64,000 nucleotides of DNA from Pseudomonas putida (lineage in GTDB: Bacteria; Pseudomonadota; Gammaproteobacteria; Pseudomonadales; Pseudomonadaceae). The stretch spans positions 85,300 through 149,299 of the forward strand of contig NZ_JANHKS010000010.1 in NCBI RefSeq assembly GCF_028682175.1, read 5' to 3'. A program made the translations under genes and the position numbers. Of this stretch, positions 8,251 through 17,220 are shown piece after piece. The notes under the pieces are model-generated. The model saw nothing but the letters and a program-made list of their open reading frames with translations. It searched no databases and had not been told where the DNA came from. Every line of letters starts with the position of its first letter. The stretch's first letter is position 1.

Positions 8251-9267
8251 TCAGAACTCGCCGTACTCGGCGCGCATGCGACCGTTGCGCTTGACCCGAT
8301 AAAGCAACGCATCGACCTTCTCGATGAACGCCACCGCGCTATCGCCCGCCGCCGGCGTGACAGTCCCCACGCCCAGGCTCAGGGTGAGCAGCGGCGACAC
8401 GTCGGACTTTTCGTGGGGAATCTGCTGCTGTCGAACCAGTTGCATGCATTTCTCGGCCACCCGGTGCGCCTTGTCCCGAGAGGTGTGCGGCAGCAGCCAG
8501 ACGAACTCTTCGCCGCCGATACGGGCAATGAAATCACCCGGTTCGTTCGCCGCCAGCGACAGCGTCTTGGCCACGGTGCGCAGTGCTTCATCGCCCTTGA
8601 TGTGGCCGTAGTGGTCGTTGTACTGCTTGAAGTAGTCGATATCCATCATGATCAACGACAGCGGCTGATGGGTTTCCTGGGCGCTGGCCCACTCGCGTTC
8701 GAGCACGGTATCGAACATGCGCCGGTTGGCGATGCCGGTCAGGCCGTCCTGATAGGAAAACGCTTCGAGCTGCTTTTGCAGGCGCACCAGGTGCTCTTCG
8801 GTCTTCTTGCGCTCGCTGATGTCGAACATGAAGCCCACCAGCGCCTCGACCTCGCCGTTCTTGCGCACCACATGCACCACATCGCGAATCCATACGTAGT
8901 CGCCATCCTTGGTCAGGGCGCGGTAATCGGCCTCGTGATCGACGCCGGCCTTGGACTGCGACACGCAGAAGTTGACCACGTAATCGCGATCATCCGGATG
9001 CATGCGCTCGACCCAGTCGTTGATCCCGACCCAACTGCCCTGCTCCCAGCCCAGCAACTCTTCGATCTGCGGGCCGATGTAGCTGAACGTCATGCTCTGC
9101 CAATCAATCCGCCAGGGAATCGCCCGGGTCGATTCGAGCAAGGTTTTGTAGACGTCGCTGTCGGTGCCTGGCGGCAGGGATTCATTGCTCATGATCGACC
9201 ACGGTTCCGGGGAAAAAGGTGGTGACAGCATGTGGCCACTATCGACGATAGGCAACGTCCGGATCAT
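8251..9267 (-). CDS. PAS-GGDEF diguanylate cyclase, cytoplasmic
   Basis: Encodes 338 residues without membrane segments. A PAS domain of the PAS_3 kind spans about residues 45-152 (WRIDWQSMTFSYIGPQIEEL, MHPDDRDYV, VGFMFDISERKKTEE), followed by a GGDEF domain with DGLTGIANRR and GGEEF at 251-255. The I-site position reads EPGD (242-245) rather than RxxD, so allosteric product inhibition is not expected. The first ATG has GAGG just upstream; an ATG at 9192 (MSNESLPPG) is a possible alternative. It should make cyclic di-GMP in response to an unidentified cytoplasmic signal. Confidence 0.87.
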   Translation of the reverse strand: MIRTLPIVDSGHMLSPPFSPEPWSIMSNESLPPGTDSDVYKTLLESTRAIPWRIDWQSMTFSYIGPQIEELLGWEQGSWVGINDWVERMHPDDRDYVVNFCVSQSKAGVDHEADYRALTKDGDYVWIRDVVHVVRKNGEVEALVGFMFDISERKKTEEHLVRLQKQLEAFSYQDGLTGIANRRMFDTVLEREWASAQETHQPLSLIMMDIDYFKQYNDHYGHIKGDEALRTVAKTLSLAANEPGDFIARIGGEEFVWLLPHTSRDKAHRVAEKCMQLVRQQQIPHEKSDVSPLLTLSLGVGTVTPAAGDSAVAFIEKVDALLYRVKRNGRMRAEYGEF

Positions 9268-9328
9268 GACCTCGCGACACTTTCCAGACGACTGGTCAAA
9301 CCCCAGCTATAAATCATCGATCAACCCC

Positions 9329-9397
9329 GTAGCAGTCCGGCTTGCCGGCGTCGGCATTTTCGACGGGACGGCCGCCGGCAAGCCGGACTGCTACGGG
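9329..9397. repeat. REP pair, GTAGCAG type
   Basis: Arms GTAGCAGTCCGGCTTGCCGG (from 9329) and CCGGCAAGCCGGACTGCTAC (to about 9395) form a hairpin with a short loop, between a diguanylate cyclase gene and a divergent monooxygenase gene, unusually inside a divergent promoter region. Confidence 0.9.
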
Positions 9398-9427
9398 TGC
9401 CTCCATGAGGATTGAAAGAGACCAGCC

Positions 9428-10876
9428 ATGAAGACGTTTGAGGTGCTGATCATCGGCAGCGGCTTTGGCGGACAGTGCGCGGCGATCAACCTGCTCAAGG
9501 CCGGCATCGACGACTTTCGCCTGCTGGAGCGGCGCGACTTCTTCGGCGGTACCTGGTGCCAGAACACCTACCCCGGCGCCACGGTAGACATTCCCTCGCC
9601 GCTCTACTCGCTGTCGTTCGCGCCCTTTCCCTGGACACAGATGTACGCGGGCCAGGAAGAACTGCAGCGCTACACCCGGCATGTGGTCGAACGCTTCGGG
9701 CTGATGGACAGGATCGAAACCGGCGCCGAGGTCCAAGGGCTCACCTGGGATGACGCCACTCGGCACTGGACAGTCCAGACCAGCAAAGGCACGTTCAGCA
9801 GCCGGTTCGTCATCAATGCCAGCGGCCCCCTCAGCCAGCCACAAATTCCCTCGTTCGAGGGTATGGATGTATTCAAAGGCACGAGTTTCCACAGTAATCA
9901 CTGGGACCTTGGCTTCGATCACCGGGGCAAAAGGGTGGCGATTGTAGGAAGCGGCGCCAGCGCTGCGCAGATCATTCCGGCGATTGCCTCGGATGTCTCC
10001 CAATTGCACGTCTTCCAGCGCACCGCCCACTGGGTGCTGCCGCGCCCCGATCACACCTTCAGCCAGCTGCAACGCCGACTGTTGACCAGCCCCCTGGCCT
10101 TGCGCCTGCTGCGCGCGCTGATTTACCTGAAGCTTGAGACCCGCTTCATCGGCTTCAAGTATTCGAAGGCCGGGCTTGCGCTGGTGCAATGGATGGCCCG
10201 CAGGCATCTGAAGCGGCAAGTGCCGAACGCTGAGCTACGGCGCAAGCTGACACCCGACTTCACCCTGGGCTGCAAGCGCGTGCTGCTCTCCAGCGAACTC
10301 TACCCGGCGCTGCAGCGCAGCAACGTGACGCTGCACAGCGCGTCCATCGCCCGGCTCGACCAGAACGGTATCGTCACCACGGACGGCGAGCATCTGGCGC
10401 TGGACCTGATCGTCTGGGCCACTGGTTTCGAGACCACCGATAACGCCATTCCCTATCCAATCGAGGGTAGGGACGGCCAGCGGCTGGCGGAGGTCTGGCA
10501 GCCCTTCCCGCGGGCCTACCTGGGCACCTGCGTACCGGGCTTTCCCAATCTGTTCCTGATCACCGGGCCCAACACCAGCACCGGCCACACCTCGGCACTG
10601 TTCATGCTCGAAGCGCAGATGCATTACGTCATGGCCAGTATTGCCAGCGTGAGAAACTCAGCCCAAGGCAGCATCGAAGTGCGCCCCGAAGCGGAAGAGC
10701 GATACACCGCAATGATTCATCGGGAGATGAAACGCACCGTGTGGTTCTGGGGAGGGTGCCGCAGTTGGTATCAGAGCAACAGCGGCAAGGTGACGGTGAT
10801 CTTTCCGGGCTTCAGCTTCAGCTTTTACCGGCTGACGCGGTGGCTCAAGCCCGGCGATCATGTGTTGCGAGAATGA
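9428..10876 (+). CDS. Flavin monooxygenase, Baeyer-Villiger type
   Basis: Encodes 482 residues. FAD-binding GSGFGG lies at residues 10-15 and the NADPH-binding Rossmann motif IVGSGASAAQ near 172-181. Between them FKGTSFHSNHWD (149-160) matches the Baeyer-Villiger monooxygenase fingerprint FxGxxxHxxxW[PD]. GTWCQNTYPGATVDIPSPLY is also typical. The enzyme should insert oxygen into a ketone or oxidise a heteroatom using NADPH and O2; the substrate is unknown. It ends one base before the convergent serine transporter gene, so no terminator can lie between them. Confidence 0.88.
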   Translation: MKTFEVLIIGSGFGGQCAAINLLKAGIDDFRLLERRDFFGGTWCQNTYPGATVDIPSPLYSLSFAPFPWTQMYAGQEELQRYTRHVVERFGLMDRIETGAEVQGLTWDDATRHWTVQTSKGTFSSRFVINASGPLSQPQIPSFEGMDVFKGTSFHSNHWDLGFDHRGKRVAIVGSGASAAQIIPAIASDVSQLHVFQRTAHWVLPRPDHTFSQLQRRLLTSPLALRLLRALIYLKLETRFIGFKYSKAGLALVQWMARRHLKRQVPNAELRRKLTPDFTLGCKRVLLSSELYPALQRSNVTLHSASIARLDQNGIVTTDGEHLALDLIVWATGFETTDNAIPYPIEGRDGQRLAEVWQPFPRAYLGTCVPGFPNLFLITGPNTSTGHTSALFMLEAQMHYVMASIASVRNSAQGSIEVRPEAEERYTAMIHREMKRTVWFWGGCRSWYQSNSGKVTVIFPGFSFSFYRLTRWLKPGDHVLRE

Positions 10877-10877
10877 A

Positions 10878-12167
10878 TCAAGGCAGCAGCGAATACACCA
10901 GGGCCGAAATCGACACCAGGCCGACCACCACCACAAATACATTGGACAGCTTGCCTGCGTACTGACGCATGGCCGGGACCTTGCGCACGGCGTACATCGG
11001 CATCAGGAACAGCAGCGCCGCAATCACCGGGCCACCCAGGGTTTCGATCATACCCAGGATGCTTGGGTTGAGCGTCGCCACCAGCCAGCAGACCACCAGC
11101 ATGAAGCCAGCGGTGAGGCGGTCCAGAATCTTGGGCGACGGACGGCTGCCGCTCTTGATGACCAGGCCCTTGAGGCCTTCGCTGGCGCCGATGTAATGGC
11201 CCAGGAAAGACTTGGTAATGGCCACGAAGGCAATCAACGGCGCGGCAAAGGCGATGGTCGGGTTGCTGAAGTGGTTGGCCAGGTACGACAGGATCGACAG
11301 GTTCTGCGCCTTGGCTTCGGCCAGTTGCTCAGGAGACAGGGTCAGTACGCAGCTGAACACGAAGAACAGCACCATGACCACCATCAAGCCGTGAGCGCGG
11401 GACAGGATCTGCGAGCTGCGCTGTTCGGCAGCCGGGCCGTACTGGCGACGCTGATCCACGGCGAACGCGGAGATGATCGGCGAGTGGTTGAACGAGAACA
11501 CCATCACCGGAATCGCCAGCCACAGGGTGTGCAGCAGCGCCGACGGCGCAGGCACCTGGCTTGCGGTGGTGAGGATGCCGCCGGTCCAGTGCGGAATCAG
11601 GAACACCGCCAGGAACAGCAAGGCGACGATGAACGGATAGACCATCAGGCTCATGGCCTTGACGATCAACTGCTCCCCGCAGCGCACCACGGCCAGCAGG
11701 CCGAGGATCAGCACGAAGGCCAGCAGCGCGCGCGAAGGTGGCTGAACGTGCAGTTGATGTTCCAGGAAGCTGCTGACGGTGTTGGTCAGTGCCACGCTGT
11801 AGATCAGCAGGATCGGGAACACCGCGAAGAAGTACAGCAGGGTGATCAGCGCACCGGCCTTCTTGCCGAAGTGCTGCTCGACGACTTCGGTGATGTCCGC
11901 GCCTTCACGGCCCGAGAGCACGAAACGCGTCAGGCCGCGGTGTGCGTAGAACGTCATCGGGAAGGCCAGCAGGGCCAGGATCAGCAGCGGCCAGAAGCCA
12001 CCGATGCCCGCGTTGATCGGCAGGAACAGGGTGCCTGCGCCGATGGCGGTGCCGAACAACCCGAGCATCCAGGTGGTGTCGTGGCGCTGCCATTTGGTGA
12101 GGCTGGAAGTCACGCTCGCGGGCGCGGCGTCGATAGGTTGCTCGACGCTGTTGGCCTGATCATTCAT
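10878..12167 (-). CDS. sdaC: Serine/threonine transporter of the HAAAP family (SdaC-like)
   Basis: Encodes 429 residues, the length of E. coli SdaC, from the ATG after a GGAGAAATCGACCGG site. The first membrane segment reads GLFGTAIGAGTLFLPINAGI and the next FPMTFYAHRGLTRFVLSG, both closely SdaC-like. About eleven hydrophobic segments follow. It should be a proton-coupled symporter for serine or a related hydroxy amino acid in the inner membrane. No serine deaminase gene is adjacent, so the exact substrate is inferred from family resemblance. Confidence 0.8.
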   Translation of the reverse strand: MNDQANSVEQPIDAAPASVTSSLTKWQRHDTTWMLGLFGTAIGAGTLFLPINAGIGGFWPLLILALLAFPMTFYAHRGLTRFVLSGREGADITEVVEQHFGKKAGALITLLYFFAVFPILLIYSVALTNTVSSFLEHQLHVQPPSRALLAFVLILGLLAVVRCGEQLIVKAMSLMVYPFIVALLFLAVFLIPHWTGGILTTASQVPAPSALLHTLWLAIPVMVFSFNHSPIISAFAVDQRRQYGPAAEQRSSQILSRAHGLMVVMVLFFVFSCVLTLSPEQLAEAKAQNLSILSYLANHFSNPTIAFAAPLIAFVAITKSFLGHYIGASEGLKGLVIKSGSRPSPKILDRLTAGFMLVVCWLVATLNPSILGMIETLGGPVIAALLFLMPMYAVRKVPAMRQYAGKLSNVFVVVVGLVSISALVYSLLP

Positions 12168-12464
12168 CCGGTCGATTTCTCCGTTGCCGGTGATAGCTAC
12201 AAGGTCAAAAGCGCGTCGAAAAACTTGGCAGTCAGCGCCCCTGACCGGTTCTGTACAGGGAAAGGGGCGCGATTGTCCGGGATTAGAGAGCAGAATCAAA
12301 GGGTTGTCGGAGGGATGGTCGCAGATTCAGAGGTTTCCGACGGTTGGATGGGGTGAAAAATCCCCCCCCCTGTAGGAGTGAGCTTGCTCGCGATGGCGGC
12401 CTGTCAGGTACATCGACGTCGTTTGACACACCGCTATCGCGAGCAAGCTCACTCCTACAGGTTC
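12168..12464. other. Gap upstream of sdaC with a poly-C tract and REP pair
   Basis: The gap holds the sdaC promoter region, a run of nine C at 12362-12370 and a REP pair. I see no small gene. Confidence 0.5.
12371..12461. repeat. REP pair, GTAGGAG type
   Basis: Arms TGTAGGAGTGAGCTTGCTCG (from 12371) and its reverse complement (to 12461), directly after a nine-C tract and close to the stop of the sensor kinase gene. Confidence 0.9.
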
Positions 12465-13802
12465 TCAGCGTTCTTGCGACTCGTTTCGCCGCAACGGCAC
12501 GCTCAACTCGACCCGCAATCCATCGTTGCGGCTGTCAAACCGCAACGAGCAGGCGCAGCGCTGGACGATCGCCTGCACGATCGCAAGCCCCAGCCCCGCG
12601 CCCGGGCTCTTGCCGTTGCGCCAGAAGCGCTGGGTCATCTTGTCCAGATCCGGCTCCGGAATGCCCGGGCCGTAGTCGCGCACCCGGAAATGCGCATGGC
12701 CGTCAAAGGTCTCAAGGCTCAACTCCACTCGCGCACCGGGCTGGGTGTGGCGCAGTGCGTTGTCCAGCAGGTTGCGCAATGCAGCGACCGCCAGCGCCGC
12801 CGGCATTTCCACCGGGGCGGTAGACAGGTGCCCCGGCAGGATCAACTGGATGCGCTCGTCATCGCCATGGTTGGCATCGTGAATCGCCAGCCGTGCGACC
12901 TTCTCGGCATCGCACTGCACGCCGTCATCGAACGACAGGCTGCCCTCGACCCGTGCCAGCAGCAACAACTGCTCCAGGGTGCGGTGCATACGGTCAGCGC
13001 CCTCCTCGGCATGGGCCAGCGCCCTGTCGCGCTTGCCGCCCTCGGTCATGCGCGCCACTTGCAGGTGGGTCTTGATGGCGGTCAGCGGGCTGCGCAATTC
13101 GTGGGCCGCATCCCCGGTCAGGCGGCGCTCGCGCTCCAGGGTCTGGGCGATGCGCAGGAACAACTGGTTCTGGCTCTTGAGCAACGGTTGCAGCTCGCTG
13201 GGCAGGTTCGGCACGTCCAGTGGCTCGACCGAATCGGCGCTGTGCCGGTTCAAGGCGTCACGCATGCGATTGAGCGGCGCCAGCCCGCGACCAATGCCGA
13301 ACCAGACCAGGATCAGGCTGCCGAACAACGCCACCAGCACCGGCACCGACGCCGCCAGCAGCACCGACTGGCCAAGCACATCGCGTTCGATCTGCCGGTC
13401 CGCGGTGCTCACCCGCACGTTGCCGTGCATCATGGTGTACACGCGCCAGTGCTCGCCGTTGATCATCTGGTCGACAAAGCCGCTGGCGTCAGCTTTCAAG
13501 GGTTCGGCGGGCGAGCTTTCGGTGCGCGCCAGCACCTGGCCGCGCAGGCTGCTCAACTGACAGGCCATGCCGTTGGGGATGCGCAGATCAGCGGTGTGCA
13601 TCGCGCTGCTCTGGCCGTCGTCGGGCATCTGCATCTGCTCCAGCAACCCCGCCACCATCCGCGCCGAAGCCTCCAGCCGCTGGTCAAGGGACTGCATCAT
13701 CTGCGTGCGCAGGTCGCGCAGCATCCACGCCGCTGCCAGCACCCAGATCAGGATGAACGCCGAACCCAGGATCAGGCTCAGGCGCGTGCGCAGGCTCATC
13801 AT
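12465..13802 (-). CDS. dsbS: Sensor histidine kinase, probable copper sensor DsbS
   Basis: Encodes 445 residues. One N-terminal membrane segment (about 10-28), a periplasmic sensor of about 115 residues, a second segment (about 148-170), HAMP region, H-box GDAAHELRSPLTAIK with His234, N-box LRNLLDNALRH, and ATP lid motifs DYGPGIP and GAGLGLAIV. The periplasmic domain has a single Cys at residue 81. From memory of published P. aeruginosa work, DsbS senses copper through a Cys near position 82, which fits. The gene overlaps the response regulator gene by four bases (ATGATGA), and the pair is divergent from dsbD-dsbE-dsbG exactly as in that system. The name rests on synteny and this residue. Confidence 0.8.
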   Translation of the reverse strand: MMSLRTRLSLILGSAFILIWVLAAAWMLRDLRTQMMQSLDQRLEASARMVAGLLEQMQMPDDGQSSAMHTADLRIPNGMACQLSSLRGQVLARTESSPAEPLKADASGFVDQMINGEHWRVYTMMHGNVRVSTADRQIERDVLGQSVLLAASVPVLVALFGSLILVWFGIGRGLAPLNRMRDALNRHSADSVEPLDVPNLPSELQPLLKSQNQLFLRIAQTLERERRLTGDAAHELRSPLTAIKTHLQVARMTEGGKRDRALAHAEEGADRMHRTLEQLLLLARVEGSLSFDDGVQCDAEKVARLAIHDANHGDDERIQLILPGHLSTAPVEMPAALAVAALRNLLDNALRHTQPGARVELSLETFDGHAHFRVRDYGPGIPEPDLDKMTQRFWRNGKSPGAGLGLAIVQAIVQRCACSLRFDSRNDGLRVELSVPLRRNESQER

Positions 13803-14482
13803 CCCTGTTGCTCCGCGACATCGCCGGCCGGCCCCAGGCGGTAGCCCAGGCCACGAACGGTTTCGATGATCCTGCTGCCGAGCTTGCGCCGCAGGTGATG
13901 GATATGGACGTTCAATGCGTTGCTCTCCACTTCATCGCCAAAGCCGTAGACGCAATCCTTGAGCTGTTCGCTGGACAGCACGCGCCCGTGATTGTTGAGC
14001 AGGGCCTGAAGCAGCGCCTGTTCGCGCCGGGACAGGTCCACCGCCTGGCCCGAGAGGCGGGTTTCGCGGGTGCTGGGGTCATAGGTCAAGGGGCCATGCT
14101 CGATCACGTTGACGCTGCGCCCGGCCATTCGCCGCACCAGCGTATGCAGGCGGGCGCTCAGTTCACGCAGGTCGAAGGGCTTGAGCAGGTAGTCATCGGC
14201 GCCCGCCTGCAGGCCGTCGACACGGTCGGTAACAGTGTCGCGGGCCGTGAGGATCAACACTGGAATTTCCACCCCCTGCTGGCGAAGATGGCGCAGCAAC
14301 CTGAGGCCGTCTTCGTCAGGCAGCCCCAGGTCCAGCACCATGACATCGAAGTGCGCCGCCGACAGCATCGCCCGCGCGCCCGCAGCGTTGGCGACGCGGT
14401 CCACGGTCAGGCCCTGGGCATCGAGGCCGGCGACGATGCCGCTGGCAATCAGGTCGTCGTCTTCACAAAGCAGTACGTGCAT
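13799..14482 (-). CDS. dsbR: OmpR-family response regulator, probable DsbR
   Basis: Encodes 227 residues. The receiver domain has acidic pocket EDDD (7-10), phosphoacceptor Asp51 (VLDLGLPDEDG) and Lys101 (YLLKPFD). The C-terminal winged helix has LSRREQALLQALL, VESNALNVHIHHLRRKLG and ETVRGLGYRL. The ATG at 14482 is preceded by GAGG; 11 extra in-frame codons upstream do not fit the family. It is cotranscribed with the kinase and divergent from the dsb operon, with paired TTAATC direct repeats in the shared promoter region that could be its binding sites. Confidence 0.85.
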   Translation of the reverse strand: MHVLLCEDDDLIASGIVAGLDAQGLTVDRVANAAGARAMLSAAHFDVMVLDLGLPDEDGLRLLRHLRQQGVEIPVLILTARDTVTDRVDGLQAGADDYLLKPFDLRELSARLHTLVRRMAGRSVNVIEHGPLTYDPSTRETRLSGQAVDLSRREQALLQALLNNHGRVLSSEQLKDCVYGFGDEVESNALNVHIHHLRRKLGSRIIETVRGLGYRLGPAGDVAEQQG

Positions 14483-14520
14483 GGGCGGCCTCGGCAGAAA
14501 AGGCAATTGAAACAACGCGG

Positions 14521-14536
14521 GATTAAGAGTGGATTA
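14521..14536 (-). promoter_or_regulatory. Candidate DsbR box for dsbRS
   Basis: Direct repeat GATTA-N6-GATTA with 11-base spacing (14521-14525 and 14532-14536), about 40 bases before the dsbR start. It is the reverse-strand counterpart of the box near dsbD. An 11-base repeat period is usual for OmpR-family sites. Confidence 0.45.
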
Positions 14537-14579
14537 TGCATGATCCCCGGGCGGGTATTTCGACAGGTTGGTTGATGGG

Positions 14580-14596
14580 TTAATCGGCACTTAATC
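14580..14596 (+). promoter_or_regulatory. Candidate DsbR box for dsbDEG
   Basis: Direct repeat TTAATC-N5-TTAATC (14580-14585 and 14591-14596), 11-base spacing, about 46 bases before the dsbD start. It faces dsbD and mirrors the box at 14521-14536. Confidence 0.5.
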
Positions 14597-14641
14597 ACAG
14601 GGCTCCAACCTCGGCTCATAGATGATTGGCAAGGTGTACGC

Positions 14642-16378
14642 ATGCGTAAGTTGTTGATACTGGTGCTTCTGTTGTTCCCGCTGCTGGCTCAGGCGTTACC
14701 CGGCGGCGATCTGTTCAAGAAGCCCGATTTCCTGCCTGTCGAGCAGGCCTTCATATTCAGCTCCGAGCGTCTCGAGTCCGGAGAAACCCGTCTGTACTGG
14801 CAAATCGCAGACGGCTATTACCTTTATCAGAAGCGCCTCAAGTTCGACGGCCTGAGTGCGGGCCTGCTGCCGGTTCTGCCGGCTGGCGAAGACCACAACG
14901 ACGAGTATTTCGGCCAGCAGCAGGTCTATCGGCAGGGCCTTGAGCTGACGATCCCGGCCTCTGCCAGCGGGCAGGTGAAGGTGGGTTGGCAAGGCTGTGC
15001 CGACGCGGGCCTTTGCTATCCGCCGCAAACCCAGGTGGTGGACCTGGGCAAAGGCGGTGCGACCGTGGTCAACGGCCAGGCACAGGATCAGGCGCTGGCC
15101 AGCACGCTGCAGGAACGCTCGCTGGGCCTGAGCCTGCTGATTTTCTTCGGTCTGGGTCTGTTGCTGGCCTTCACCCCCTGCTCGCTGCCGATGCTGCCGA
15201 TTCTCGCCGGCGTGGTGGTGGGCAGTGGCGCCCGCCCGCGTCGCGGTTTCGCCCTGGCCGGGGTCTATGTGCTGAGCATGGCGTTGATCTACGCGGGGCT
15301 GGGCGTGGTCGCGGCGCTGCTGGGTGGCAACCTGCAATCCACGCTGCAGCAACCCTGGCTGCTGGGCAGTTTCGCCGGATTGTTCGTGTTGCTCTCGCTG
15401 CCGATGTTCGGCTTCTTCGAACTGCAACTGCCAGCCTTTGTGCGTGATCGCCTGGAGAATGCCGGACGCCAGCGTCAGGGTGGCAGCCTGGTAGGTGCGG
15501 CCATCCTGGGTGCGTTGTCCGGTTTGCTGGTCGGCCCCTGCATGACCGCGCCGCTGGCCGGTGCACTGCTGTATATCGCCCAGAGCGGGAACGCCTTGCA
15601 GGGCGGTCTGGTGCTGTTCGTTCTGGGATTGGGCATTGGCCTGCCGCTGTTGCTGGTGGTGACCGTGGGCAACCGCTTTCTGCCAAAACCGGGCGCCTGG
15701 ATGGACCTGGTCAAGGGCGTGTTCGGCTTCCTGTTGCTGGGCACGGCACTGTTCATGATTCGTCCGCTGCTGGCCGAACCCCTGTGGCTTGCGCTGTTCG
15801 GCGCGTTGCTGCTGATCCTCGCGTTCAGCGCTATCGCTCAGACCCGCCGCCTTAAACGCGCGGCGCCGATCTGTGCGCCAGTCGGGCTGATTCTCGGTTT
15901 GTGGGGCACGATGATGCTGGTCGGTGCCGCCGGGGGCGCGGACGATCCCTGGCAACCGCTGAAGGTCTACAGCGGTTCCAGGATCAACAGCGAAAGCGCA
16001 AGCAACCACGATGCCTTCACCACCATCAAGGATGCGGCCACACTGGACCGCGAACTCGCCGCAGCCAGCGCCAATGGCCAGTGGGTGCTGGTGGACTATT
16101 ACGCCGACTGGTGCGTGTCCTGCAAGATCATGGAAAAGACCGTGTTCGGGCAGAGCCAGGTCATCGAGGCGCTGAACGGTGTGCGCCTGCTGCGCCTGGA
16201 CGTGACCGCCGACAACGACGCCAGCCGTCAATTGCTCGAACGCTACAAGGTCCCCGGCCCGCCAACCCTGTTGTGGCTAGGCCCGGACGGCAGCGAGCGC
16301 CGGTCCCATCGCATCACCGGCGAGGTCGATGACAAGGGCTTCCTGCAGCAGTGGCAAGCGACCCGGGAGCAGGGTTGA
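14642..16378 (+). CDS. dsbD: Thiol:disulfide interchange protein DsbD
   Basis: Encodes 578 residues. A signal peptide (about 1-18, ending AQA) leads to the periplasmic n-domain with the redox pair in GCADAGLCYPP. The eight-segment membrane domain carries its two redox cysteines in FTPCSLPMLP (near 180) and VGPCMTAPLAG (near 300). The C-terminal thioredoxin domain has DWCVSCK near 490. It carries electrons from cytoplasmic thioredoxin to periplasmic partners, here probably the following dsbE- and dsbG-type proteins. The stop overlaps the next start (TGATG), so the three genes form one operon. Confidence 0.93.
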   Translation: MRKLLILVLLLFPLLAQALPGGDLFKKPDFLPVEQAFIFSSERLESGETRLYWQIADGYYLYQKRLKFDGLSAGLLPVLPAGEDHNDEYFGQQQVYRQGLELTIPASASGQVKVGWQGCADAGLCYPPQTQVVDLGKGGATVVNGQAQDQALASTLQERSLGLSLLIFFGLGLLLAFTPCSLPMLPILAGVVVGSGARPRRGFALAGVYVLSMALIYAGLGVVAALLGGNLQSTLQQPWLLGSFAGLFVLLSLPMFGFFELQLPAFVRDRLENAGRQRQGGSLVGAAILGALSGLLVGPCMTAPLAGALLYIAQSGNALQGGLVLFVLGLGIGLPLLLVVTVGNRFLPKPGAWMDLVKGVFGFLLLGTALFMIRPLLAEPLWLALFGALLLILAFSAIAQTRRLKRAAPICAPVGLILGLWGTMMLVGAAGGADDPWQPLKVYSGSRINSESASNHDAFTTIKDAATLDRELAAASANGQWVLVDYYADWCVSCKIMEKTVFGQSQVIEALNGVRLLRLDVTADNDASRQLLERYKVPGPPTLLWLGPDGSERRSHRITGEVDDKGFLQQWQATREQG

Positions 16379-17220
16379 TGCTGAGTTTTTCCCTGGGGCC
16401 CTTCTCCCTGGCGCTCAACCACTTGCTGCTGTTGGCGGCTCTGGTGCTGGCGACCTTAGTCGGCTGGCTCAGCGGCCGTCGCCAAGGGGTCAACCCGGAA
16501 CGCGCACTGTTCGGCCTGTTTCTGCTGGGGCTGTTGCTGGCGCGCGTGGGTTTCGTGCTGGTGTACTGGACGCAGTACCAGAGCCATCCGGCGAGCATCA
16601 TCGACATCCGCGATGGCGGGTTTCTGGTCTGGCCGGGGGTGGTCGCCGTGGTGATCGGCGCCCTGGTGCACGGCTTCAGCCGGCCCGCCTTGCGCACCCC
16701 GATGGGGATAGGCGTGGTCAGTGGCCTGGTGTTCTGGTGGCTGGCCAGCCTTGCGGTCAGCGCATCGCAACAGGATGCGCGCCTGCCGGACCTGACCTTG
16801 CGCAACGCCGCAGGTATGCCTGTGCAGTTGAGCGATTTCCAAGGCAAGAAACTGGTCATCAACCTGTGGGCCACCTGGTGCCCGCCGTGTCGGCGCGAGA
16901 TGCCGGTGTTGCAGGCGGCCCAGCAGGCGAACCCCGATGTGGTCTTCCTGTTCGTCAATCAGGCCGAGACTCCACGGGAGGTCGGGACTTTTCTGACGAG
17001 CCAGGGTCTGCAACTAGACAATCTGCTGTTCGATGGTTCTGGTGAACTGGCCCGACGCGTCGGTTCGGCCGCGCTCCCTACCACCCTTTTCTACCGCCCC
17101 GATGGCCGCCTTTCGGCCAGCCACCTGGGCGAACTGTCCAACGCCAGCCTGACCCATGCCCTTGGGCAGCTCGCTGAACCGGCGGCACAGGCTTCCTCCC
17201 GAATCAGGAGTACTCAATGA
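16378..17220 (+). CDS. dsbE: Membrane-anchored TlpA/DsbE-like thioredoxin
   Basis: Encodes 280 residues. The N-terminal 120 residues form about four hydrophobic segments of the kind seen in prolipoprotein diacylglyceryl transferase-like leaders. A periplasmic TlpA/DsbE-type thioredoxin domain follows, with NLWATWCPPCRREMP (CPPC near 167) and cis-Pro region SAALPTTLF. It should be a periplasmic disulfide reductase fed by DsbD. Its start overlaps the dsbD stop by one base and its stop overlaps the dsbG start by four (ATGA). The name follows the P. aeruginosa cluster. Confidence 0.82.
   Translation: MLSFSLGPFSLALNHLLLLAALVLATLVGWLSGRRQGVNPERALFGLFLLGLLLARVGFVLVYWTQYQSHPASIIDIRDGGFLVWPGVVAVVIGALVHGFSRPALRTPMGIGVVSGLVFWWLASLAVSASQQDARLPDLTLRNAAGMPVQLSDFQGKKLVINLWATWCPPCRREMPVLQAAQQANPDVVFLFVNQAETPREVGTFLTSQGLQLDNLLFDGSGELARRVGSAALPTTLFYRPDGRLSASHLGELSNASLTHALGQLAEPAAQASSRIRSTQ

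Noticed and set aside
12362..12370. Run of nine C as a possible phase-variable tract
   Set aside because: It is intergenic, about 195 bases before sdaC and next to a REP pair, and in no reading frame; a switching role is not supported.
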